DNA of 16,788 nucleotides from Clostridium sp. CAG:590 (GCA_000431135.1 HF987880.1:1-16788), one strand, 5' to 3'; counted from the stretch's first letter, positions 6,231 through 14,061 are shown. Program-made: numbers and translations. Notes: generated by a model not told the origin, from the letters alone.

Positions 6231-9140
6231 GTGGAAGTTAAGAATTATACGGTGTTGAAACAGGAAACAATCAAGGAATTGAATGGAATCGCATATTTGA
6301 TGCAACATGACCGGACAAAAGCACGGGTATTGGTGATTGGGAATGATGATAAGAACAAGGTATTTAATATTGGTTTCCGGACACCGCCAACAGATGACAC
6401 CGGAGTGCCTCATATTACAGAGCATTCTGTATTGTGCGGATCCAGAAAATTTCCGGTAAAAGATCCGTTTGTGGAATTGGCAAAGGGTTCTTTGAATACA
6501 TTTTTAAATGCGATGACATATCCGGACAAAACAGTATATCCGGTAGCATCTGTGAATGAAAAGGATTTTCATAATCTGATGGATGTATATCTGGATGCGG
6601 TATTTTATCCGAACACATACACAAATGATAAGATCCTGAAACAGGAGGGCTGGCACTATCATCTGGAAACGGAAGAGGATGATATCACATATAATGGTGT
6701 TGTCTATAATGAAATGAAAGGTGCTTATTCTTCTGCGGAACAGCAGCTGATGCAGGCGATCCAGAAATCGTTACTGCCGGATACAACTTACGGATGTGAT
6801 TCGGGCGGAGATCCAAAAGAGATTCCGAATCTGACATATGAGGCATTTCTTGATTTTCATAAGAAATATTATCATCCATCCAATAGTTACATTTACTTAT
6901 ATGGAGATATGGACATTGAGAAAGAGCTTGCCTTCATTGATGAAGAGTATCTGAGTGCATTTGATTATTTGGAGGTGGATTCTGGGATTCATACACAGAA
7001 ACCATTTGACCAGCCAAAAGAGATCACGGTAAATTATCCGTTGGCGGATGCAGAAGAGGAAGAAGAAAATACCTATTTAAGCTACAATGTTGTGGTCGGA
7101 AACAGTTTAGACCGTACATTGAATCTTGCGTTTATGATGCTTGACTATGCTTTGATCGATGTGCCGGGGGCACCGATCAAAAAAGCATTAGTGGATGCAG
7201 GAATCAGTAATGATGTATTCAGCTCTTATGATGATGGGATTCTTCAACCGGTCTACTCCATTATTGCAAAAGGATGTAAACAGACAGATAAAGAACGTTT
7301 TGTAGAGATTGTGGAGAAGACACTTCAGGATCTTGTACAAAATGGATTTGAGAAGAAGGTACTAGAGGCTGCACTGAATCATTTTGAATTCAAATTAAAG
7401 GAAGCAAACTACGGAAGATTTCCGAAAGGTCTTATGTATGGTCTTTCTGCTTTTACAAGCTGGTTATATGACGATCAGGAAGCGTTTATGTATTTGAAAT
7501 ATGATGATAACTTTGCATATTTGAAGGAACAGATTGGAACGGATTACTATGAACAGATTCTGAAACAGTACCTTTTGACAAACAACCATAAGACGATCGT
7601 GACAGGTGTTCCGCAAAGGGGACTAAATAGACAGAATGAAGCAGAGCTTGCACAGAAGTTAAAGGAATACAAAGACAGTCTTTCAAAGGAGCAGGTACAA
7701 GCATTGATCGAACAGACGGAAGAACTGGCAAGATATCAGTCAGAACCATCGTCTCAGAAGGAATTAGCAAGTATTCCGTTATTGCAATTAAGCGATATCG
7801 ACTCAAAAGCATTCCATATTAAGAACAGAGAATGGAAAGCAGCCGGCATACCGGTTGTTTCACATGACATTTTCACGAACGGAATTGCCTATATCGGATA
7901 TTATTTTATGTTAGATCATGTGCCGGTTGCATTGCTTCCGTATGTGTCACTGCTTACTGCATTATACAAAGAAGTGGATACAGACAGACACAGTTATGGA
8001 GATCTTGCCAATGAGATCGATCTGAAAACAGGTGGAGTCGGAGTTCAGTTAAGTGCATTTGGTGTTAAAAAAGAGTATGGAGACTATAAGATCTGCCTTG
8101 GAATAAAGACAAAGGTATTGGAAGAAAATGTTGCAGATGCATTAGCGCTGATGGAAGAGATTCTCTTTACCTCACATGTGACAGATAAGAAGAGAATGAA
8201 AGAAGTATTGGCAGAAATGATCTCACAGATGAAGATGGCAATTACGGAAAACGGACATACGGCGATGGCAAACAGAGCGTTGTCTTATTTTTCAAAAGGT
8301 GCTTATCTCAAAGAACTAATGGAAGGAATTACCTTCTATGAGTTTGCCAATGCGTTGTATAAGAATTTTGATGATTCTTATGAAAAGATATGTGAGAATC
8401 TGAAGGCTGCACTTAATGCATTTGCAAAACCGCAGAACCTGATCGTATCTTATACAGGAATGAAAGATCTGAACGAACCGATCACGAATGCAATGGACAG
8501 TATTCAGAAGTATCTGAATGACGATTCGACGGATGTTGTGGAACAGTCTATGGAGTTGGAAGTACGAAATGAAGGTTTCAAAACCGCAAGTAAAGTACAA
8601 TATGCAGCACAGGCGGGTAATTTTTTAGAAAGAGGCTTCCATTATACCGGTGCGTTAAATGTGTTACAGATTATTTTTTCATATGATTATCTTTGGATCA
8701 ATGTTCGTGTTAAGGGCGGTGCATACGGCTGTATGTGCAGTTTTAACCGGATAGGAGACGGTTATTTTACATCGTATAGAGATCCAAACCTGGGCAGAAC
8801 GTATGATGTATATAAAGATGCGGTAACATATGTACGGGAATTTGATGCATCCGACCGGGATATGGTCAAATACATTATTGGTGCAATTGCAAAGTTAGAT
8901 GCACCGATGACACCATCTGCTGAAGGAGCGTATGATTTTATCTGTTATTTATCCGGCATTACGGACGAACAGTTACAACAGGATCGTGATGAGGTGTTAC
9001 GTGCGGATGTTGCGGCAATCCGGGAACTTGCACCTTATGTAGAAGCAATCTTATCAAAACAATGTGTAGCTGCATTGGGAGATGAAGAAGTGATTGAAAA
9101 AGAAGCAGAATTATTCAAAGAAGTAAAATCATTGATATAA
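6231..9140 (+). CDS. M16C zinc metallopeptidase (presequence protease/insulinase type)
   Basis: At 969 residues this is the length of PreP/Cym1-type M16C peptidases, which form one closed two-half chamber that degrades short unfolded peptides. The inverted zinc motif HITEH gives His61, Glu64 and His65. The third ligand is Glu161 in NEMKGAYSS, 96 residues on, as in known M16C enzymes. Residues 1-250 form the catalytic N-terminal unit. The middle (about 480-720) matches the M16C-associated region. The C-terminal half carries RVKGGAYG (826-833), whose Arg826 and Tyr832 have the spacing of the substrate-contacting Arg/Tyr pair of M16 enzymes. No signal peptide is seen, so it is probably cytoplasmic. 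The GTG start is set by AGGAGG with an 8-nt spacer. It is the first gene of an operon with era (33-nt gap). Confidence 0.95.
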   Translation: MEVKNYTVLKQETIKELNGIAYLMQHDRTKARVLVIGNDDKNKVFNIGFRTPPTDDTGVPHITEHSVLCGSRKFPVKDPFVELAKGSLNTFLNAMTYPDKTVYPVASVNEKDFHNLMDVYLDAVFYPNTYTNDKILKQEGWHYHLETEEDDITYNGVVYNEMKGAYSSAEQQLMQAIQKSLLPDTTYGCDSGGDPKEIPNLTYEAFLDFHKKYYHPSNSYIYLYGDMDIEKELAFIDEEYLSAFDYLEVDSGIHTQKPFDQPKEITVNYPLADAEEEEENTYLSYNVVVGNSLDRTLNLAFMMLDYALIDVPGAPIKKALVDAGISNDVFSSYDDGILQPVYSIIAKGCKQTDKERFVEIVEKTLQDLVQNGFEKKVLEAALNHFEFKLKEANYGRFPKGLMYGLSAFTSWLYDDQEAFMYLKYDDNFAYLKEQIGTDYYEQILKQYLLTNNHKTIVTGVPQRGLNRQNEAELAQKLKEYKDSLSKEQVQALIEQTEELARYQSEPSSQKELASIPLLQLSDIDSKAFHIKNREWKAAGIPVVSHDIFTNGIAYIGYYFMLDHVPVALLPYVSLLTALYKEVDTDRHSYGDLANEIDLKTGGVGVQLSAFGVKKEYGDYKICLGIKTKVLEENVADALALMEEILFTSHVTDKKRMKEVLAEMISQMKMAITENGHTAMANRALSYFSKGAYLKELMEGITFYEFANALYKNFDDSYEKICENLKAALNAFAKPQNLIVSYTGMKDLNEPITNAMDSIQKYLNDDSTDVVEQSMELEVRNEGFKTASKVQYAAQAGNFLERGFHYTGALNVLQIIFSYDYLWINVRVKGGAYGCMCSFNRIGDGYFTSYRDPNLGRTYDVYKDAVTYVREFDASDRDMVKYIIGAIAKLDAPMTPSAEGAYDFICYLSGITDEQLQQDRDEVLRADVAAIRELAPYVEAILSKQCVAALGDEEVIEKEAELFKEVKSLI

Positions 9141-9173
9141 TACAGGATCAGGATAGCAGGAAAAGGAGATACC

Positions 9174-10076
9174 ATGGCGAAATTTAAGTCGGGATTTGTT
9201 ACGATCATCGGAAGACCCAATGTGGGAAAATCAACATTGATGAATCATTTGATCGGGCAGAAGATCGCAATTACCAGTAGCAAGGCACAGACAACGAGAA
9301 ATCGAATTCAGACGGTTTATACCGGAAAAGAAGGACAGGTTGTATTTTTGGATACACCGGGAATCAACAAAGCCAAGAACAAACTGGGAGAGTATATGTT
9401 AAATGTTGCAGAGAATACATTGAAAGAGGTCGATGTGATACTATGGCTGGTAGAACCTACAACATTTATCGGAGCCGGTGAACGATATATATTAGAAAAG
9501 CTGGAAAGAGTGCACACACCGGTTATTCTGGTGGTGAATAAGACGGATCTGGTCAAAGAAGAGGAGATATTAAAGGCGATTGATACCTATAAGGAAGTGT
9601 ATGATTTTGCGGAGATCGTTCCGGTATCGGCATTGCGTAACCGCAATACGGATGAATTGATGTCTGCCATCTTCCAATATCTCGAAGAAGGACCACAATA
9701 CTATGATGAGGATACGATCACGGATCAGCCTGAACGGGCAATCGTAGCAGAAATGATCCGGGAAAAAGCACTGCGTAGTCTGGACAAAGAAGTACCACAT
9801 GGTATTGCGGTTGTGATTGACCGGATGAAGGACAGACAGGATGGAAGAATTGTAGATATTGATGCAACGATCATTTGTGAAAGAGACTCCCATAAAGGTA
9901 TCATTATTGGAAAACAGGGAGCAATGCTTAAAAAGATTGGAACCCAGGCACGAATGGATATGGAGAAACTATTGGATACCAAGGTGAATCTCAAATTATG
10001 GGTCAAGGTCAAGAAAGACTGGCGGGATAGCGAATTCTTATTGAAGAATTATGGCTATCAGCAGGATAATGAATAG
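9174..10076 (+). CDS. era: GTPase Era
   Basis: This is a 300-residue Ras-like GTPase with a C-terminal KH domain, the standard Era layout. It binds the 3' end of 16S rRNA and assists late 30S ribosome assembly. G1 is GRPNVGKS (residues 13-20), G2 lies around TTRNRI (40-45), G3 is DTPG (60-63), G4 is NKTD (122-125) and G5 is SAL (152-154). The KH-domain loop is GIIIGKQG (242-249), preceded by ERDSHK. The ATG has AAGGAG 5 nt upstream. The gene lies between the peptidase and recO; era-recO adjacency is common in Firmicutes. Confidence 0.98.
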   Translation: MAKFKSGFVTIIGRPNVGKSTLMNHLIGQKIAITSSKAQTTRNRIQTVYTGKEGQVVFLDTPGINKAKNKLGEYMLNVAENTLKEVDVILWLVEPTTFIGAGERYILEKLERVHTPVILVVNKTDLVKEEEILKAIDTYKEVYDFAEIVPVSALRNRNTDELMSAIFQYLEEGPQYYDEDTITDQPERAIVAEMIREKALRSLDKEVPHGIAVVIDRMKDRQDGRIVDIDATIICERDSHKGIIIGKQGAMLKKIGTQARMDMEKLLDTKVNLKLWVKVKKDWRDSEFLLKNYGYQQDNE

Positions 10077-10132
10077 ACAGGCGGATTTCTGACTGACCAT
10101 GATGTTGGATGATGCACAGAGGAGAAAGGAAT

Positions 10133-10138
10133 AGGAGG
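10133..10138 (+). promoter_or_regulatory. Ribosome binding site deciding the recO start
   Basis: A perfect AGGAGG lies 8 nt before the TTG at 10147. The in-frame GTG at 10138 overlaps this site and would need the weaker AAAGGA at 10125-10130 instead. Confidence 0.6.
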
Positions 10139-10146
10139 TGGCATAC

Positions 10147-10887
10147 TTGCGGGATAAGATAGAACTATATGGAATGGTATTAAGCAGTATGCCGGTTGGC
10201 GATTATGACAAGAGGCTGGTTCTCCTTACCAAAGAAAGAGGGAAGATAACGGCATTTGCCAGAGGCGCCAGAAAACCGAACAGTCCGTATCTGGGGTTGA
10301 GCGAACCGTTTAATTTTGGGACATTTGTTCTGATGGAAGGGTTTGATGCTTACCGATTGGTCGGCGGAGAGATCAAGGAATATTTTCTCGACATTAAAAA
10401 TGATATCGAGGGTATCTGTTATGGAACGTATTTCTGTGACATACTGGAATATTTATGTGTTGACGGGATTGGTGATATCAATATGCTGAATCTGCTATAT
10501 CTTTCCTTGAAGGCACTGGGAAGAAAAGAGATTCCTGATCCGTTGATCCGGCGTATCTTTGAGTTAAAGGCACTGGCATTTGATGGAGAGGCAATGGCGG
10601 CATTTTCCTGTGTGAAATGCGGAGAGAAACAGGTATCGGCATTTTATCCGGCGGGAGACGGAATGTTATGCAAGAATTGTGCAGGATCCGGGATGGATGT
10701 ATATTCCATGTCAGAGTCGGCTATATATACGATACAGTATATTTTGAGTACAACGCTTGACAAATTGTATACGTTTCAGGTTTCAGATGATGTTTTTTCG
10801 GAAATTGACCGGGTAATCGGCCGCTATTTTTCCAAACATGTGACGAAAAAATTTAACTCTTTAGAAATTCTTTCGTCTTTGGCTTGA
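10147..10887 (+). CDS. recO: DNA repair protein RecO
   Basis: This is a protein of 246 residues from the TTG start (249 from the alternative GTG at 10138). RecO helps RecR load RecA on SSB-coated single strands and anneals DNA in the RecF pathway. The N-terminal OB fold has the family pattern YGMVLSS...GDYDKRLVLLTKERGKI...ARGARKPNS, with only short pieces needed for recognition. The C-terminal part carries a four-cysteine zinc site, Cys155-x2-Cys158 and Cys175-x2-Cys178. The TTG was chosen for its optimally spaced AGGAGG and because relatives begin with a similar Met-Arg-Asp. It follows era after a 70-nt gap with no terminator, so it is probably in the same operon. The last codons overlap the -35 of the next gene's promoter. 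Confidence 0.94.
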   Translation: MRDKIELYGMVLSSMPVGDYDKRLVLLTKERGKITAFARGARKPNSPYLGLSEPFNFGTFVLMEGFDAYRLVGGEIKEYFLDIKNDIEGICYGTYFCDILEYLCVDGIGDINMLNLLYLSLKALGRKEIPDPLIRRIFELKALAFDGEAMAAFSCVKCGEKQVSAFYPAGDGMLCKNCAGSGMDVYSMSESAIYTIQYILSTTLDKLYTFQVSDDVFSEIDRVIGRYFSKHVTKKFNSLEILSSLA

Positions 10888-10912
10888 AATATTATCTATT
10901 CTCTTGTAGAAT
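10884..10912 (+). promoter_or_regulatory. Promoter for the small lipoprotein gene (and probably glyS)
   Basis: The -35 TTGAAA (10884-10889), a 17-nt spacer and the -10 TAGAAT (10907-10912) form a near-consensus promoter. The -35 contains the recO stop codon. Initiation near 10919 would leave a leader of about 40 nt. Confidence 0.65.
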
Positions 10913-10957
10913 ATATGAGTTGAAATTATATCAAATCAAAATATAGAGGTGCATAAG

Positions 10958-11536
10958 ATGAAGAAGATATGGCTCGGAATGGTGATCGTATTGATGGTTG
11001 GATGCCTTGCAGGATGTGCAAGGGAGGCCGGGAAGTATAGTAAGAATACATTACTTATTAAGAAGAATGGTTCAATCGTTGAGATTGCGGTTGAGGATTA
11101 TAAGGATTCTTCTGTAAAAGCCGAGGATCTGAAGACATATATTGACGAACAGATATCGGACTACAATGACGAGCAGGGCAAGAAAGTTGTCAGGAATGAA
11201 TCATTGAATACAGAAGATATGAGTAAGGTGAAACTGGTTCTTTCTTACAAAGGAATGGAGGACTATAACGGATTTAATAATTTAGACTGTATACTGAAAA
11301 ATGCAGATGCCTGTGAAGAAAAAGATATGACGGGTACATATAAGTCTGTTGAAGATGGTAAGAGTGCAAAGGTCTCAGATATTTTAGCAACTAAAAAAGC
11401 TAAGGTGCTAAGTGTTTCTGAAAAGACAGATGTTGTTGTGAAAGGTGACATTTTATATTACAACAATCAGGTAAAAGTAAAAGATGGCATTGCTTCCACA
11501 ACAGGAAAAGAGAATGCAATTATAGTATATAAATAA
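10958..11536 (+). CDS. Small hypothetical lipoprotein
   Basis: This is a 192-residue protein with a lipoprotein signal peptide: MKK, a hydrophobic stretch (residues 4-17), then the lipobox LAGC with the lipidated Cys20, so it should be anchored on the outer face of the membrane. I do not recognise the mature part. It is lysine- and acid-rich and appears to be made of beta strands and short helices. It contains phrases such as LLIKKNGSIVEIAVEDY near the start and VVVKGDILYYNNQVKVKDG near the end, the latter resembling a small beta hairpin. The ATG at 10958 is preferred over an in-frame GTG at 10949 because GAGG sits 8 nt upstream of the ATG and overlaps the GTG. The gene has its own promoter and lies 21 nt before glyS, so the two are probably co-transcribed. 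Confidence 0.85.
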   Translation: MKKIWLGMVIVLMVGCLAGCAREAGKYSKNTLLIKKNGSIVEIAVEDYKDSSVKAEDLKTYIDEQISDYNDEQGKKVVRNESLNTEDMSKVKLVLSYKGMEDYNGFNNLDCILKNADACEEKDMTGTYKSVEDGKSAKVSDILATKKAKVLSVSEKTDVVVKGDILYYNNQVKVKDGIASTTGKENAIIVYK

Positions 11537-11557
11537 AGAAAAGGTAGGGCATGAAAA

Positions 11558-12955
11558 ATGGAAAAGACAATGGATAAGATTGTGGCATTAGCGAAGGCGA
11601 GGGGATTTGTATATCCGGGTTCTGAGATCTATGGCGGACTTGCCAATACATGGGATTATGGTAATCTCGGAGTAGAACTTAAGAACAATGTCAAAAAGGC
11701 ATGGTGGAAGAAATTCATCCAGGAGAATCCGTACAATGTAGGTGTGGATTGCGCAATATTGATGAATCCACAGACATGGGTTGCATCCGGACATTTAGGC
11801 AGCTTTTCTGATCCATTGATGGATTGCAAGGAATGTCATGAGAGATTCCGTGCAGATAAGATTATTGAAGATTATATGGAAGAACATGGAATTGCAATTG
11901 AGGGTTCTGTAGATGCATGGTCTCATGAGGAGATGGCGGATTACATTGAGAAGAACAATATCTGTTGTCCGACATGTGGTAAGCACAACTTTACAGAGAT
12001 CCGTGAGTTTAACTTAATGTTTAAGACATTCCAGGGTGTAACAGAAGATGCAAAGAATACAATTTATTTGAGACCGGAAACGGCACAGGGAATCTTTGTA
12101 AACTTCAAGAATGTACAGAGAACTTCCAGAAAGAAGATTCCATTTGGTATCGGACAGGTTGGTAAGTCATTCCGTAACGAGATTACACCGGGTAACTTTA
12201 CATTCCGTACAAGAGAGTTTGAACAGATGGAACTTGAATTTTTCTGTGAACCGGATACGGATTTGGAATGGTTTGCATATTGGAAGCAGTTCTGTATCGA
12301 CTGGTTAAAAGATCTTGGAATGAATCAGGAAGAGACCAGATATAGAGATCATGACAAAGAAGAGCTTTCTTTCTATAGTAAAGCGACAACAGATATCGAG
12401 TATTTATTCCCATTTGGATGGGGTGAACTTTGGGGTATTGCAGACCGTACTGATTATGATCTTACACAGCATCAGAATACATCCGGACAGCCAATGGATT
12501 ACTTTGATGACGAGAAGAAGATCAAATATATTCCATATGTAATTGAGCCTTCTCTTGGTGCAGACCGTGTTACACTTGCATTCCTTTGCTCTGCATATGA
12601 TGAGGAGAATATTGGTACAGAGGAGAAACCGGATATCCGTACAGTATTGCATTTCCATCCGGCACTTGCACCGGTTAAGATCGGTGTCCTGCCATTATCT
12701 AAGAAGTTAAATGAGGGTGCGGAAAAGGTATTTGCGGAATTGTCCAAATTATATAATTGTGAGTTTGATGACCGTGGTAATATCGGTAAGCGTTATAGAA
12801 GACAGGATGAGATTGGAACACCATTCTGTGTAACCTATGATTTTGATTCTGAAGAAGATGGTGCGGTTACGGTTCGTGATCGTGACACAATGGAACAGGA
12901 GAGAATTAAGATTACTGACCTGAAAGCATACTTTGAGAAGAAATTTGAATATTAA
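11558..12955 (+). CDS. glyS: Glycyl-tRNA synthetase, single-subunit type
   Basis: This 465-residue class II synthetase attaches glycine to tRNA-Gly. It is the dimeric alpha2 type (also called GlyQS), not the bacterial alpha2-beta2 type. The N-terminus contains YPGSEIYGG and a probable zinc site: Cys90/Cys93 (DCKECH) with Cys137/Cys140 (CCPTCG). The class II motif 2 region spans about 204-227 (FRNEITPG then FRTREFEQMELEFF), and motif 3 about 330-343 (EPSLGADRVTLAF). The anticodon-binding domain begins near 372 (PVKIGVLPL) and runs to the end. The RBS is modest (AGGG, 8-nt spacer). No T-box leader is present: only 21 nt separate it from the lipoprotein gene. A perfect bidirectional terminator follows. 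Confidence 0.97.
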   Translation: MEKTMDKIVALAKARGFVYPGSEIYGGLANTWDYGNLGVELKNNVKKAWWKKFIQENPYNVGVDCAILMNPQTWVASGHLGSFSDPLMDCKECHERFRADKIIEDYMEEHGIAIEGSVDAWSHEEMADYIEKNNICCPTCGKHNFTEIREFNLMFKTFQGVTEDAKNTIYLRPETAQGIFVNFKNVQRTSRKKIPFGIGQVGKSFRNEITPGNFTFRTREFEQMELEFFCEPDTDLEWFAYWKQFCIDWLKDLGMNQEETRYRDHDKEELSFYSKATTDIEYLFPFGWGELWGIADRTDYDLTQHQNTSGQPMDYFDDEKKIKYIPYVIEPSLGADRVTLAFLCSAYDEENIGTEEKPDIRTVLHFHPALAPVKIGVLPLSKKLNEGAEKVFAELSKLYNCEFDDRGNIGKRYRRQDEIGTPFCVTYDFDSEEDGAVTVRDRDTMEQERIKITDLKAYFEKKFEY

Positions 12956-12961
12956 CAATAA

Positions 12962-12987
12962 AAAAAGCTGCCGGCAGGCAGCTTTTT
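12962..12987. terminator. Bidirectional terminator between glyS and the chemoreceptor gene
   Basis: An 11-bp perfect stem (12962-12972 with 12977-12987) has loop GGCA. One side starts with AAAAA and the other ends with TTTTT, so it can stop transcription from glyS on the plus strand and from the convergent minus-strand gene. Confidence 0.92.
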
Positions 12988-12997
12988 GTTATGTAGA

Positions 12998-13729
12998 TTA
13001 TTTTATTTCCTCTAATGCTTTGATCGTAGCAGTCAATTCTTTTAATGACTGCTTGATGGATTTGTTGATCTCGCCTGAGTTGACAGCTAACTTACCAACT
13101 TCTGCGGCTACAACCGCAAATCCTCTACCGAACTCACCTGCTCTTGCAGCTTCAATAGAAGCATTCAGGGATAAGATGTTCTGTTTGCTCTCAATCTTAT
13201 CTAACTGAACAGACTTTTCGTTGATCTCACGAATCAATCCGGCAGCACGTTCGATGTCTTCGTCAAGTTCGGAAATCTTGGAACCGTCTTGCTGGCTCTC
13301 GTAATTAGCATTCAAAAGCATATTGACAACATCACCTAATAACTTGGCAGCAGATTGCAAAGACTGTTCAGAGTGAACGGGAACCTTGTGAAGCGCATCT
13401 ACAAATTGCTCCGGATTCAATCCGGCATCTTCTGCAATTCGTGTAGCAGCGTCATCATCCGGCTCTGATGTAAGAACCTGACCGCCAATGATTGTGCCGG
13501 CTTTCTGACCATTGACAATGATGTCTTTGGTAAATTCGCGAAGTCCGACTGCGGATTTGATGGAAGTGTCAATGGTTGCGTATTTCGTACAGAATTCAGT
13601 GTAATGAATCTCCTTGGTAACTGGGTTATCATTGGAATCTAGTGCTATCGCAGCAAGACCGGTGGCATCTGACCAATCTTGTAATAATTGTATTAATTGA
13701 TTATCATTTAGTAAATTGTTCATATCCAT
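12998..13729 (-). CDS. Small soluble chemoreceptor-like protein (PocR-type sensor plus MCP tip)
   Basis: This 243-residue protein has no membrane segment. Residues 10-90 resemble a PocR sensory domain (DWSDATGLAAIALD, FC at 46-47, then VGLREF and VNGQKAGTIIGGQV), but shortened, with only one cysteine (Cys47). Residues 90-140 are helical. The C-terminal 95 residues match the tip of the methyl-accepting chemotaxis signalling hairpin: SLNASIEAARAGEFGRGF (187-204), then VVAAEVGKLA. Adaptation helices are too short for a full receptor hairpin. It may signal to a CheW/CheA array from the cytoplasm or act as a small adaptor or decoy; no other che gene is in the window. The ATG at 13729 has AAAGGA about 10 nt upstream. 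It is a single gene with its own promoter and shares a terminator with glyS. Confidence 0.85.
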   Translation of the reverse strand: MDMNNLLNDNQLIQLLQDWSDATGLAAIALDSNDNPVTKEIHYTEFCTKYATIDTSIKSAVGLREFTKDIIVNGQKAGTIIGGQVLTSEPDDDAATRIAEDAGLNPEQFVDALHKVPVHSEQSLQSAAKLLGDVVNMLLNANYESQQDGSKISELDEDIERAAGLIREINEKSVQLDKIESKQNILSLNASIEAARAGEFGRGFAVVAAEVGKLAVNSGEINKSIKQSLKELTATIKALEEIK

Positions 13730-13783
13730 AACTAATTAGTCCTTTCTCCAAAGTTGTATTTGGCTTTCTTCATTTATATTAAG

Positions 13784-13812
13784 ATTATACGAAATATGAG
13801 AGGAAAAAGCAA
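13784..13812 (-). promoter_or_regulatory. Promoter for the chemoreceptor-like gene
   Basis: On the minus strand the -35 is TTGCTT (13807-13812), the spacer is 17 nt, and the -10 is a perfect TATAAT (13784-13789). The start would be near 13777, giving a leader of about 48 nt. Confidence 0.75.
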
Positions 13813-13877
13813 TAAATATATCAGATTTGTAAAAAAGAAATCATATACAGTAACATTTGTTTGAAGAATGTAACATA

Positions 13878-13976
13878 GTTGACATAAGTATTACATATAA
13901 TATGGAAATATTCGGAAGAAAAGATGCAAAAAATGAGAAAAATCAAGAAAAAATTAAAAATAATGGTTGACATAAG
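13878..13976 (+). repeat. Direct repeat of an 11-mer containing TTGACA
   Basis: GTTGACATAAG occurs at 13878-13888 and again at 13966-13976. The second copy is the -35 of the NlpC/P60 gene promoter. The first is followed by a TATAAT after only 11 nt, too short for a standard promoter. This lies within the 332-bp divergent intergenic region (13730-14061), in which no small gene is evident. Confidence 0.6.
13919..13960. other. Phased A-tracts upstream of the NlpC/P60 promoter
   Basis: Five runs of A lie at 13919-13922, 13928-13933, 13938-13942, 13948-13953 and 13956-13960. The first four are spaced at close to one helical turn (about 10 nt between centres), so the DNA is expected to be intrinsically bent and could act as an UP element for the promoter starting at 13967. 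Confidence 0.6.
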
Positions 13977-13995
13977 AGACAAGCTTTGTTATTAT
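13967..13995 (+). promoter_or_regulatory. Sigma-A promoter of the NlpC/P60 hydrolase gene
   Basis: A perfect -35 TTGACA (13967-13972), a 17-nt spacer and the -10 TATTAT (13990-13995) predict initiation near 14002, leaving a leader of about 60 nt that contains a WalR-like box. Confidence 0.75.
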
Positions 13996-14012
13996 AACCA
14001 TGTTGGTGAATT

Positions 14013-14029
14013 TGTAACATTTTTGTAAC
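14013..14029 (+). promoter_or_regulatory. WalR (YycF)-type binding box
   Basis: TGTAAC, five bases (ATTTT), TGTAAC is an exact match to the published WalR consensus TGTWAH-N5-TGTWAH. It lies about 10-28 nt downstream of the predicted start point of a cell-wall hydrolase gene, the usual class of WalR target. Single TGTAAC or AGTAAC half-sites also occur further upstream (13849-13854, 13869-13874). In this position the box would more naturally repress, unless a further promoter exists downstream. Confidence 0.6.
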
Positions 14030-14061
14030 AATTAAACGGACGAATAAAAAAGAGGTATAAT

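Noticed and set aside
7486..7812. Long antisense frame inside the M16C peptidase gene, along with similar antisense frames over era, glyS and the moxR operon
   Set aside because: These show no family motifs or consistent ribosome binding sites and lie entirely within well-supported genes in the opposite frame.
10138..10146. GTG at 10138 as the recO start
   Set aside because: It overlaps the AGGAGG that best serves the TTG at 10147. It remains a possible alternative using AAAGGA further upstream.
13879..13897. TTGACA plus TATAAT as a second promoter for the hydrolase
   Set aside because: The spacer is only 11 nt, far from the 16-18 nt that sigma-A needs.
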